Assembly: GCA_026686845.1 (NCBI GenBank)
Contig: JAIVEN010000014.1
Span: 29,162,001-29,226,000, forward strand
Source of the DNA: Adenanthera pavonina
Lineage: Eukaryota > Streptophyta > Magnoliopsida > Fabales > Fabaceae
DNA length: 64,000 nt
Reading direction: 5' to 3'
The notes below the pieces were generated by a model. It had not been told where the DNA came from, did not search any database, and was given only the letters and a program-made list of their open reading frames with translations. Shown piece by piece: positions 1 through 11,171 of this stretch. Within the stretch, counting starts at the first letter, position 1. Each line of letters starts with the position of its first letter. The position numbers were made by a program, and so were the translations under genes.

Positions 1-1510
1 ACTTTGAATTGGAAAAAAGATGCTTTAAAATTATAATTCTATGTTAATCTATGGAATATTTGAAAAATACACACTAACAGACGAAGTTTGAAACATTTAT
101 ACTGATATGCTATTTTGAAAATTCGAACTTTGGCTTTGGAAATTCAAATTTCGTATTGAAAATGAACAAGTCTAAAAATAGCCTTCTTTAACAGATGAAC
201 TTTGACTTGAGAAATTCAAATTTTGATACTTGTCTAAAAAGAGCTTTCTCTGACAGACAAACTTTGGCTTTTGAAAATTCAAATTTCAGACAAAATACAA
301 CTTATGAAAAATGAAAAATTTGTCTGAGGATATGTCAAAGTTCATCTAAAAACTAAGTTTGGAAAGAACATCAAAATGGCTTACTGACAAACAAACTTTG
401 AACATGAAAATTTGAATTTCATAAACAAAGCTTGTGAGTCTGTTATAATGATATGTTGACATACAAATGATAGTATTTAGAAATTCAAACTTTGTATTAA
501 GTCTGAAAAGAGGCCTCTCTGACAGACGAACTTTGCATTTTGAAAGTTTGAATATCGAATAGATGAACTATTGTGCCTTATTGAACTGCTCACTGACAGA
601 CGAATTTTGAGTATCAACATTCGAATTTCGAAGGCACTGTAGCAAAATGGAACAACTGTTCATACTTTCCAGAAGAACTTTAAACTTGAAAATTCATATA
701 TTCCAACATAGAAACATTTTTCAAAGATCAAAATTTGAACTTTGCTTCATGAACAGACGAACTTCGAAAGTTCAATGTTGAAGTCTTTAGCTTTCATTCT
801 CTGTGAAATTCGTCTGTTGACTAACTGAAATTCGAACTTTAAGTGTCAAGAGCATTAAATGCGGTTGATGAACGAATAGTTTTTCAGAGTAACTGTTGGG
901 TAACTTCTCCAATGGATAGATTTTGTCTTTAACGTATAATTAAGACCTAAATGTATAAATATAACATCATTTGAAGTTGTGGATAACGAGTTTAACTTTG
1001 TATATACTGAAACTCTGTCAAATCATCTACTCAAAGTCTCTTACTCTCACATACTTGATTATTTGTACTCCAACTTTTATATACACTCTGATTAAGAGAG
1101 TTTATCCATTGTAAATAATGTTATCTTCATCTGGAAGAAAGATTTTCTTATGAGGAGATATCACAAGGGATTGGGGAAGCACTTAGCTAGAGTGCATACA
1201 GAGAGAGAGAAAGTGTGAGCTCTAAAAACAGAGCATCAATGCTGTACTGTGGCATTTGCAAAAAGCCCACTGAATTCTTGCAAGATAGTGAAAATCTTAA
1301 GTGGTGGCTTGGGGACTAGACGTAGGTCAAGATTGGGAGACCAAATCAGGATAAACATCTGTGTCTTCCCTTCTCTTTTACTGCTTTTACTTATTATTTA
1401 TTTATACTCTGTTTTACTATCACCTTTGCTTTCCTCACTTTCTCAAAGTTTTGCAGAAAATTTTAATCTTCCTAATTCACCCCCTTCTTGGGAAGCCAAC
1501 ATATCTAATA
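1..1510 (+). repeat. 5' LTR of S1 (partial)
   Basis: Matches 9409-10911. It ends CTAATA at 1510, a decayed form of the CTAACA end seen in S5, two bases before the primer site. The first 850 bases are packed with short modules around CAGACGAACTTTG and AAATTCGAATTT. Next come a CGGTT-rich stretch, a TATA box (954-963) and a pyrimidine-rich end. Confidence 0.95.
954..963 (+). promoter_or_regulatory. TATA box of S1 LTR promoter
   Basis: TATAAATATA follows the inverted-repeat stretch around 890-915. The same box stands at the matching place in the S3 and S5 LTRs. Transcript start is inferred about 30 bases downstream. Confidence 0.7.
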
Positions 1511-1512
1511 AG

Positions 1513-1525
1513 TGGTATCAGAGCC
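1513..1525 (+). other. Primer binding site (initiator tRNA-Met) of S1
   Basis: TGGTATCAGAGCC is complementary to the 3' end of plant initiator tRNA-Met. It starts two bases after the LTR end, the standard priming site for Ty1/copia minus-strand DNA synthesis. Confidence 0.95.
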
Positions 1526-1565
1526 CGATTTCCCAATCAAAGGATTTAACGGTCCGGGAAATATA

Positions 1566-2645
1566 ATGGCTGGCTTTGGAGAAAGCATACTACCAGAGGG
1601 AAATAACACAAATAGACCACCTGACTTTAATGGAGAATACTATGAATACTGGAAGATAAGGATGCAAATCTTTCTCCAGTCCATTGATCTGGGCATCTGG
1701 TTCATCATCTAGAAGGAAGATTTTGTCCCAATGGTATTGCAGGATGATGGGAAGTATAGAGAAAAGCTAGAAGCTTAATGGAATGAGGAAGATAGAAGAA
1801 GAGTCTTACTGAACTTCAAGGCAAAACACAGCTTGGTCAGTGTTCCATAGCCAAGGATATGTGAGACACCTTGGAAATTGCTCATGAAGGATAATTTGGA
1901 GTTAGTGAAAACAAATTGAACTCCTGCATAGGAGAATATGAGAGCTTCAGAATGGTTGAAGGAGAGAGTGTCAAAGAACTGCAAAAGAGATTCACCCTCA
2001 TTATGAATCAATTGAAAAGTCTTGACAAGGAGTACACTCAGACAGAGAAGGTCAGAAAGATCCTCAGAGCTCTTCCTCTGGAATGGCAACCCAAAGTAAT
2101 TGTAATAGAGGAAGCTAGAGGAGAATCAATGGCCTTTATCATAGCCCTCTTCAGTAGCCTCGAAGAATATGAGGGAAAGATGAAGCCTCTCGAGGAGGCA
2201 GGTCAAGACAGAAAGAAAAAGGGTCATGCTCTGAAAGCTGCTAAGGAGAAAGAAGAAGAATATGACGATGGGGATGAGCTAGATGAAGAAACTCTGGCTA
2301 TAATGGTTAGAAAATTTGGAAGATTTTACAACAAGAAAAGAAACAAGAAATTCTTCAAGAAAGGAGCAGCTGGAGATAGCAAGAAAGAAGGAAAAGAACC
2401 TGTCACTTGCCACGAGTGAAAGAAGCAGGGACATATTAAATGGGATTGTCCAAAATTCCTCAAGAAGCAAGAAAAAGAAAAGAAAGCTGCAGACAAACGC
2501 AGGAAGAAAAGAACATACATCTCATCAATCTGGGGCAACAGCCTAGATGAAGAAGAAGATGATAAAGATGAAATTGCCAACATCTATCTGATGGCACTTA
2601 CATCTGACGAAGCTGAAATCTCATCCAACAGTGATCAGGAAGATG
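1566..2645 (+). pseudogene. S1 gag, decayed
   Basis: Gag packages element RNA into virus-like particles. The ATG at 1566 opens MAGFGESILPEG, shared with S3 and S5. Lesions relative to S5 and S3: TAG at 1710-1712, TAA near 1777, a deletion of about 37 bases near 1840 that shifts the frame, and TGA at 2417-2419 in place of a cysteine codon of the zinc knuckle (the rest, KKQGHIKWDC, is intact). The last codons, ending DQEDE, run straight in frame into the protease exon at 2646. The second half of Gag seen in S5 (coiled coil and second knuckle) is absent, exactly at the intron-like boundary. There is no chance of function. Confidence 0.9.
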
Positions 2646-5600
2646 AGGTTTGTCTTAAAGCTAGAAAGAACGATAAATGGTATATGGGCAGTGCCTGCTC
2701 AAATCATATGACTGGTGATAAGGAGAAGTTCATCACCCTTAGAGACAAGAAAGGAGGAAAAGTGACATTTGGAGGTAATCAATATGGCAAAATAGTTGGC
2801 ATTGGCATTGTGGGCAAGAATCCTGAAACATCCATTGAAGAGGTACTATTTGCAATTGGTCTCAACCACAATCTGCTAAGCATGAGTCAGACATGTGACA
2901 AAGGAAACTGGGTACTGTTTGACTTAAAGTTCTGCCAAGTCATCCAAAAAAGTGATCACAAAGTAATCCTCAAGGCTCAAAGGGATGATAACTGTTATAC
3001 TATTGATCTTAATGAACTTCCTCCCTTAGATTCTGTTTGTTTGATTAGTTAGGATAATGATAGTTGATTGTGGCATAGAAGATTAGCACATGTTAACATG
3101 AATCAACTATCAAAATTGGTTAAAAATGAGTTAGTCACTGGCCTACCAAAAATTTCTTTTGAAAAAGACAAAGAATATGATGCATGCCTAAGAGGAAAAC
3201 AAACTAAATCATCATTTAAATCTAAAAACGTAGTCACCACAACTAGACCACTAGAACTACTGCATATGGATCTGATCTGCCCATCTAAGGTAAAAAGAAT
3301 TGGTGGAAATCTGTATGTACTTGTAATTGTGGATGATTACTCTAGATTTACCTGGACACTATTTCTTTCTTCTAAGAGTGATACATTTGATGCATTTGTA
3401 ACTTTAGCTAAGAAAGTGCAAAATGAAAAAAGTATATATATTGTGTCTATTAGGTCAGATCATGGAGGAGAGTTTGAGAATTCATACTTCCTGGAGTATT
3501 GTGATGAGCATGGAATTGATCACAACTTTTCAGCTCCAAGAACTCTTCAACAAAATGGAGTAGTTGAAAGGAAAAATAGAACAATTGGAGAGATGGCTAG
3601 AGCAATGCTGAATGAAAAGGAACTCTCTCAAGTATTCTGGCCTGATGCAGTAAACACTGCAAGCTACATCATAAATAGAGCCTACATTAGACCAATTCTT
3701 GAGAAAACTCCTTATGAGATGTACAAAGGAAGAAAGCCAAACCTCTCACATCTACATGTATTCGACTGTAAGTGCTTGATCCACAATAATGGAAAAGAGA
3801 ATCTGGGTAAGTTTGTTGCCAAATCTGATGAAGGTATATTTCTGGGCTACTCTAGTAGGAGTAAAGCATATAGAGTTTTTAATAAAAAGTCTAAATTAGT
3901 AGAAGAATCTGTGCATGTGGTGGTTATTGAAAATGAAACTATTTCTAAGCATGTCACTAATAAAGATGATCTTATTTCAAATTTTAAGAACTTAGATCTT
4001 TCTGAAAAAGATAAAATTGAACCTCCAAAAATATCTGAATCTATTAACATAGAGGAAGATATTCAGGAGAAAGATTTTGAGGATGAAAATAATGAAAAAA
4101 TATCTCAAGAACTCCCTAGAGCTTGGAGATATCAAAGGAATCATCCTGTTAATCAAGTAATTGGGGATGTTCAAGAGAAAGTTAAAACCAGAAAATAGTT
4201 AAGAGATTAGATGATAAACTGTGCCTTCGTTTCTCAAATTAAACCTAAATGTATTGAAGAAGCCTTAACTGATGAATACTGTATTTTGGCTATGCAAGAT
4301 GAATTGAATCAATTTGAAAGAAATCAGGTTTGGGATTTAGTGCCTAGACCCAAAAATCATCCTATCATTGGCACAAAATGGGTTTTTAGAAATAAACTTA
4401 ATGAATCTGGATTAATAATTAGAAATAAAGCTAGACTAGTTGCTAAAGGATATAATCAAGAAGAAGGTATTGATTTTAAAGAAACCTTTGCTCCAGTAGC
4501 TAGATTAGAAGCAATTAGAATTCTATTAGCATATGCATGGATGAAAAACATAATGTTATATCAAATGGTTGTAAAGAGTTCTTTTCTTAATGGATATATC
4601 ATGGAAAAAGTTTATGTAGACCAACCTCCAGGCTTTGAGGATTCTGCAAATCCAAACCATGTTTATAAACTAAAGAAAGCTCTTGACGGTTTAAAATAAG
4701 CTCTTAGAGCATGGTATGAAAGGTTAAGTAATTTTCTAACTGAAAAGGGGTTTAACAGAGGAAAAGTAGATACTACCTTATTCACTAAGAAAGAAAATAA
4801 AGATTTACTTATTGTTCAAATTTATGTTGATGATATTATATTCGGTGCTACTAATGAATCTCTTTGCAAGAATTTTTCTAAGCTAATGTAGGGAGAATTC
4901 GAAATGTCAATGATGGGTGAGCTCAACTTCTTCCTTGGATTACAAATTAAGCAATGTGATGATGGCATCTTTCTTAATCAATCCAAATAGCTGAAGGAAT
5001 TGCTGAAAAAGTTTGGCATGGAAAATGCTAAGCCAATGGGAACACCTATGGCTACTGCAACCAAGCTTGATATGGATAAAGGAGGAAAAATGTTTGACAT
5101 AACTTAATATAGAAGAATGATTGGATCTCTATTATACCTAATTGCCAGTAGACTTGACATCATGTTTAGTGTCTATATGTGTGCAAGGTTCCAGTCATAT
5201 CCCAAGGGAACCCATGCAATTGCTGTGAAACGTATCTTCAAATATCTTACTAGAACATCACAGATGGGTCTTTGGTATCCAAATGGCAATGGAGAAGATC
5301 TCAAATGATACACTGATACTGACTTTACAGGATCCAAAACTGAAAGAAAAAGCACAAGTGGAACATGTCAGTTTCTTAGAGGATCCCTGGTCTCGTGGTT
5401 TAGCAAGAAGCAAAACAGTGTAGCCTTATCCACGGCAGAAGCTGAATATGTTGCTGCTAGAAGCTGTTTTGCCCAAGTCATCTGGATGAAACAGCAGCTT
5501 GAAGATCTTGAGATTGAGATGAAGGAAATACCAATAATGTGTGACAACCAAAGTACCATTAACATCACAAAGAATTCTGTCATACATTCAAGGATAAAGC

Positions 5601-5773
5601 ATATTGAAGTTAGGCACCACTTCATAAGGGATCATGTTCTGAAAGGAGAAATCAAATTAGAATACATCCTAATAGAAGATCAAGTTGCTGACATTTTGAC
5701 ATAGCCTTTTTCAAGAGATATGCATTGCAAAATCAGAAGAGAATTGGGTATGGTAAATCCTAATGAACTGTAA
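2646..5773 (+). pseudogene. S1 pol (protease, integrase, RT, RNase H), decayed
   Basis: Domain order: protease motif near 2680 (reads MGSACSNHMTG, so the catalytic Asp is Gly), GAG-pre-integrase HHCC from about 3069, integrase core about 3260-3570, RT about 4380-4850 with YVDD intact, RNase H about 5310-5700, stop at 5771-5773. Premature stops include 3050, 3065, 4196, 4697, about 4888, about 4988, about 5105, 5306 and about 5702. Several are CAG or CAA changed to TAG or TAA compared with S5. The frame continues directly from gag without the intron-like segment present in the other copies. Non-functional. Confidence 0.92.
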
Positions 5774-6767
5774 GTAAGTCCTTGTGCAAATCTATTTTAG
5801 AATTTATGACATTGATTTAATTCTAACTTTAGCATCGGAGTAAGTTTAATTTAAGTTACAGGTGCTGCTCATACGTTTTTATGGCAATAAATCCGAAGAA
5901 TGGAGCACACCAGAATAGAATAGTTAAAAAGTGAAAAAGAAAGCTAGAAATCTGAGTTTTTGGATCCATTTTGTAAGTTTATAAAGTTAAAACTCGCATT
6001 TTAGATGTGTATTAGACAAATTTCCATGATAAATTATGTTTTTTAACAAGTCAGCACGCTTAAAATTCCAATTTTGATGCCTATCAGACGAACTTAGCTT
6101 GCTTTACATTGTAATAGTTCTTGGTGGTCCTTCAAAATTTGTCTATTGGTGTATGAAAATTCAAATTTTCAAAAATAAAATTCCAATATTATCTTTGTTC
6201 AACAAGATTGTGCAAATTTCCTTTTCTCAAAATATGCATGTTGGAAACTCTTTACAAAAATGTTGAAATTAGAATTTCTGATTTAAAATTTTTCTATTGA
6301 AACATGCTCACATTATTGAATCTCTGAAAGACAAATTTTCATAATTAAAATTCATCTGTTGTTTGTTGTATTGATAATTGCTTGCTGCTTGTTCTTCAAA
6401 ATTTGAACTTTGTTGGAACAAAGTTCATCTGTTCATCTTTTTGCTATTTGAACTAAGCCTCTATCAGACAAACTTCCAAAAGAAAATATGTCTGTCAGTA
6501 AGCTTTGCTGAATGGATTAACCTGTAACTGCTCGAAGTTCAAATTTTGACCCCTTAAAATTCGTCTGTCATGCTGTTACACATGTTAAAACCAAAGGTCA
6601 TCCTCTGAATAGAAGCAACTCTATTCGTCTCTTTCATGAGTTTGTTCAAATTCTCTCTTCAATACCCTTTAATTCTGACCGTAAATTTTCATCTTCCACT
6701 GATTAAACTTCTCTTCACACCCTATAAACACATTATTTGCTTCATTCTGAATCTTTCAACCATGAAA
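5774..6767 (+). promoter_or_regulatory. S1 pol-to-extra-ORF spacer with LTR-like motif modules and TATA box
   Basis: A non-coding stretch of about 1 kb. From about 5990 it carries the same modules as the LTR, in both directions (CAGACGAACTT near 6085, AAAATTCGTCTGTCA near 6558, AAATTCAAATTT forms throughout). It ends with CCTATAAACACATT: TATAAA lies at 6723-6728, 45 bases before the extra ORF's ATG. The S3 spacer has the same box at the same 45-base spacing. An internal promoter is inferred, not proven. Confidence 0.55.
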
Positions 6768-8959
6768 ATGGCAAGAGTGAAAAATCCTAAAGTTGGAAAG
6801 GGAGAATCTCGGCCAAAAAGAACCATGAAATCTTAATATGCCTTAAAGGAGAGTGAGAAACCGAAAAGAAAAGGCAAATCCAGCAAAGCAACCCCCTCCA
6901 AAAGGAAGAAAACAACACCAAAGGCTGATTCAAAGAAAACTGGGCCATTTTCACCAAGAAAAATAGAGCCTTTGGTTCCTGCTGCTGCTGCTGTTGCTTC
7001 CACCTCCTCCAGTACTGAATATGGAGAATACGAGCGAACCATATTGCCATTATGGAGCAATGCCCATATTCAGGGGGAGTACATGACTAAGTTTGTGAGC
7101 AAGAAGGTGATCAAGCCTCACTGTGTTAATATGGAAGAATTTTTAATCTCAAACAACTTTGATGCCGAGCTTTGGACGATGAGATACAAGAATTTGTTAG
7201 AGTTATTGGAGAGGTATGATCATGAGGTAGTCAAGACTTTGTATACCTCTATGAAATACAATAGCAAGAAGAGGAAATAGGAAGTCAATCTGAGATCAAG
7301 GACTATCTGCCTAACAGATGAAACCCTTAATGGGGTGTTAGAAATTCCAGGGCAAGATGGCTTGAAGATTGACATTACTGCTTCTGGGTATATGGATGAG
7401 GGAGAGAATACAACTGAAGAAGGTGGACCTTTCTTAAACTACAAGGACAGGACAATCCTGAACACTTTGTTCAAAAGAAAGGAGAACAGGCCACCCATAA
7501 GCTTGCTGAAGCCCACTAACCTCAGCTCTCAAGTGAGAATCCTGCATTACATAGTATCTAGGATTGTCTTCAACAAAGGAGGTAGCTTCAATCTGATCAC
7601 AAGGGCAAAGGCACATGTAATGGCAGTAATCATGTAAAGGAAGCTTATCAACATGGAACATATCTTTCTCTAATGCATGATCAAGGCTAGGGATCAGAGG
7701 AAAGACTCCACACTTCCGTATGCAGCAATCATCTCTAAGATCCTTCAGTATACCAGAATTCAACATCTTGAGAAAGAGAAAGGGAAGCTGACTGAGATCT
7801 TCAAGGAAGAAGAGCTGCAAAGGATGGGGATAGAGAAAAAAGATGGAAGATGGATTGGAAAGGGAGCTGGAAAATCTGAAGATCTCTTCTTTGAAGATGC
7901 CTCCCTGCAACAAAAAGGTACCTCTGAGGTTCCTCCAAGACCTACACCTCAGCCTTCTCAGCCTATCCCATCCCATCTCAGCTTGCTTAAGCTCAGATTC
8001 CATCTACTCCCTCCTCCCGTGCCAAGCCAACCAAGATCACTAAGTTGCATGACAGTTTGTCTACACTCATACTCAGCATCAGGGATGAGCAAAATGCCAA
8101 GTTTGCTCATCTGCAATATCAGATCCACCAGTTGGCCAAGAACATGAAAGTGGTTGCTGATGCATATGAAGATATTCGGAGTGCCATTCCTACCACATTA
8201 GCTCCACCTTAGCCAGGATTCTCTGAGCTTATTATGTCTCCAACTCCTGAGCCTCCAAGTCTATTTGAGCTAGCCTCTCTTGTTCCTGATGATGTTGCAC
8301 AGGATACTGAGGCTGGTGGCACATTAAGCACACCACAGGCCTCTAGTAATGAGGAAACTCTTAGTCCTCCCTTGGACTATGGTATGAAGGAAGAAGGTCC
8401 TTAGGAACCAAGCTTTCATGAGCCCATTATAGCAAATGCTCAAGATTCAATTCTTTCACATCAAGAATCTGAGCAAATAGAGAGACTAGTGGCAGCAATT
8501 ACTACTTCACCATTCATGCAAGCTGCCCTTAATGAAGAAAGGACCATTGTTCCTTATGTTGATTTGGAAGCCACTGCACACAATGCTCTCTTACAAGCTC
8601 AAAGAATAAGGCTTGAAGAAATGTTTCGTCCTCTTCCTCCCTCACCTGTTTCTTCATATGGTTTCTCGGAGGCACGAAGGGCTCAATTAACAGTCACAAG
8701 GCAAGCAATTTCTAAACTTCTTGAAATCTATGATGAGGATGAGGACACAAGTTCTGAAGTTTCTGGATCCTTGCCAAAGCTTAATCCAGACCTGCCATTT
8801 GTCTCTATGCCTCTCCAGGCTATTCTCGTATCTCAGATTACTCCTACTACTGATTTTGTCCACCTTCCTAATGATGCCAAAAAGGGGGAGAAGATATCTG
8901 AGCAAACTGGGAAGTCTACTGGCATTAGCTACAACAAAAAGTCCAAGTCAAAGAAATAG
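6768..8959 (+). pseudogene. S1 extra 3' ORF (Sirevirus env-like, Transposase_32-like), decayed
   Basis: The ATG at 6768 (MARVKNPKVGKG) is chosen because S3 starts at the same point; another in-frame ATG lies at 6762. The N-terminus is Lys-rich. A conserved block follows from about 7080 to 7780 that resembles the plant-transposon domain Pfam calls Transposase_32, then a Pro/Ser/Glu-rich C-terminus with a Lys-rich tail. I see no signal peptide or membrane segment, so an envelope role is not supported by the sequence. Stops fall at 6834, 7278, 7635, about 7672, about 8211 and 8401, with a frameshift near 8040. In Sireviruses an ORF here is usually called env-like; its function is unknown. Confidence 0.8.
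8879..8893 (+). other. Internal polypurine-tract duplicate inside the S1 extra ORF
   Basis: AAAAAGGGGGAGAAG repeats the core of the true PPT at 9236-9249 inside the last codons of the extra ORF (encoding KKGEK). S3 has it at 27131-27145. Confidence 0.75.
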
Positions 8960-9171
8960 TGTCCAGTACTTATGGTTGCTTGGTTCTTCTTGTTGTGTTG
9001 TATTGTGTTTTTTTGTATTGTGTTCTTATTATATCTTGTAAAGTGACTTTTTGATGAAATGAAAATTTCTTTGTTCTAATCCCTATCCTTGTGTTAAACT
9101 TTGAATGAATTAAGGAATCTCTTTACTTAATCTATTATACATGATATCTTTTAAATTACAGTACATATGTT

Positions 9172-9180
9172 GAGGGGGAG
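9172..9180 (+). other. Second PPT-like purine run of S1
   Basis: GAGGGGGAG lies between the duplicate in the ORF and the functional tract. S3 has a degraded counterpart near 27455 (GAGGGGCAG). Multiple tracts before the 3' LTR are a known Sirevirus trait. Confidence 0.6.
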
Positions 9181-9235
9181 CTTGATAAAGCAAACCCAAG
9201 TACTAATCCAGTTTGTAAGTTGTTTTGTCATCATT

Positions 9236-9249
9236 AAAAAGGGGGAGAA
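9236..9249 (+). other. Polypurine tract of S1
   Basis: AAAAAGGGGGAGAA abuts the first base of the 3' LTR (TGTTGAATCAAG at 9250). It is the plus-strand DNA primer. S3 has the same sequence at 27520-27533. Confidence 0.9.
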
Positions 9250-10911
9250 TGTTGAATCAAGTGTTTTAATGATTCCAAACCAACTTTCTAGAGCTTGCAG
9301 AGAAGATATCAAAAGTGCACAAATGATCTCAAGTGGAGAAATTCAAGAAAAACCAGCACAAGAATAGATGTAGAATCTACAGCCATGTTTAAATTGAGTA
9401 AAAGACTTTGAATTGGCAAAAAGATGCTTTAAAATTATAATTCTATGTTAATCTATGGAATATTTGAAAAACACACACTAACAGACGAAGTTTGAAACAT
9501 TTATACTGATACGCTGTTTTGAAAATTCAAACTTTGGCTTTGGAAATTCAAATTTCGTATTGAAAATGAACAAGTCTAAAAAGAGCCTTCTCTAACAGAC
9601 GAACTTTGACTTGAGAAATTCGAATTTTGATACTTGTCTGAAAAGAGCTTTCTCTGACAGACAAACTTTGGCTTTTGAAAATTCAAATTTCAAACAAAAT
9701 ATAACTTATGAAAAATAAAAAATTTGTCTGAGGATATGTCAAAGTTCATCTAAAAACTAAGTTTGGAAAGAACATCAAAATGGCTCACTGATAGACAAAC
9801 TTTGAACATGAAAATTCAAATTTTAGAAACAAAGCTTGTGAGTCTGTTATAATGATATGTTGACATACGAATGATAGTATTCAGAAATTCGAACTTTGTA
9901 TTAAGTCTGAAAAGAGGCCTCTCTGACAGACAAACTTTGCATTTTCAAAATTCGAATATCGAATAGATGAACTATTGTGCCTTATTGAACTGCTCACTGA
10001 CAGATGAATTTCGAGTATCAAAATTTGAATTTTGAAGGCACTGTAGCAAAATGAAACAACTGTTCATACTTTCTAGAAGAACTTTAAACTTGAAAATTTG
10101 TATATTCCAACATAGAAACATTTTTCAAAGATCAAAATTTGAAATTTGCTTCATGAACAGACGAACTTCGAAAGTTTAATGTTGAAGTCTTTAGCTTTCG
10201 ATCTCTGCAAAATTCGTCTGTTGACTAACCGAAATTCGAACTTTGAGTGTTAGGAGCATTAAATGCGGTTGATGAATAGATAGTTTTTCAGAGTAACCGT
10301 TAGGTAAGTTATCCAACGGATAGATTTTGTCTTTAAGATATAGTTAAGGCCTAAATGTATAAATATAACATCATTTGAAGTTGTGGGTAACGATTTGAAC
10401 TTTGTATATACTGAAACTTTGCCAAATCATTTACTCAAAGTCTCTTACTCTCACATACTTCATTATTTGTACTCCAACTTTCATATACACTCTGATTAAG
10501 AGAGTTTATCCATTGTAAATAATATTATCTTCATCTGGAAGAAAGATTTTCTTGTGAGTGGATATCATAAGGGATTGGGGAAGTACTTAGCTAGAGTGTA
10601 TAGAGAGAGAAAGTGTGAGCTCTAAAAACAAAGCATCAATGCTGTACTGTGGCATTTGTAAGAAGCCCACTGAATTCTTGCAAAATAGTGGAAAATCTCA
10701 AGTAGTAGCTTGGGGACTGGACGTAGGTCAAGATTGAGAGACCGAACCAAGATAAACATCTGTGTCTTTCCTTCTCTATTACTCCTTTTACTGATTATTC
10801 ATTTGTATTCTATTTTACTATCACCTTTGCTTTCCTCACTTTCTCAAAGTTTTGCAGAAAATTTTAATCTTCCTAATTCACCCTCCTCTTGGGAAGCCAG
10901 CATATCTAACA
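9250..10911 (+). repeat. 3' LTR of S1
   Basis: Complete 1662-base LTR beginning TGTTGAATCAAG and ending CTAACA. The downstream five bases, GACAC, are the expected target duplication. TATAAATATAA recurs near 10360. Confidence 0.95.
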
Positions 10912-11171
10912 GACACAAGGTAAAATTATAATTTTTTTTGGATTCTTTCTTGTAATTTTTCATAGGGACTATAGTGCTTGAAATTCTTCCTTTTTGGGGT
11001 CTATAATGTATAGAATTTTTCTTTTTAGAGACAAAAATATAATTTTCTTATTTTTTATTCTAACCTGGAAAAAATGATTGTTTTGACCTTTTTCATATCT
11101 AACTTGTGTATCCCGATTTTCTTTATTTCTCTATGCATTTTGTAATATCTAGTAAAATTAGGGTTATTACA
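10912..11171 (-). repeat. Ty3-gypsy LTR piece, start of a 3' LTR (minus)
   Basis: On the minus strand the LTR starts TGTAATAACCC at 11171, straight after a purine run (11172-11185, PPT-like). It shares blocks with the other gypsy LTRs here (block before the '-aaaat-ataatttt' segment). S1 cuts it after 260 bases; the rest would lie upstream of the window. Confidence 0.8.

Larger units (their letters stand above)
1..10911 (+). mobile_element. SIRE/Maximus-type Ty1-copia retrotransposon S1, 5' end cut by window
   Basis: This element reads 5' LTR (1-1510), primer site, gag, pol, spacer, extra ORF, polypurine tract (9236-9249), 3' LTR (9250-10911). The protease-integrase-RT-RNase H order is Ty1/copia. 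The extra ORF after pol and the duplicated polypurine tracts are Sirevirus hallmarks. Position 1 lines up with about 9409 in the 3' LTR, so roughly 158 bases of 5' LTR lie outside. It sits in a minus-strand gypsy LTR that continues at 10912. The 5-base target duplication should be GACAC (10912-10916), with its partner upstream of the window. In the first 180 aligned LTR bases I count 5 mismatches, four of them transitions. All ORFs carry stops, so the copy is dead. Unlike S3 and S5 it lacks the gag/pol intron-like segment. Confidence 0.95.

Noticed and set aside
7434..8003. 189-residue open frame on the minus strand
   Set aside because: Lies antisense to the extra 3' ORF of S1, has no homologue-like motif, and its S3 counterpart is broken. 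A shadow of the sense coding bias.
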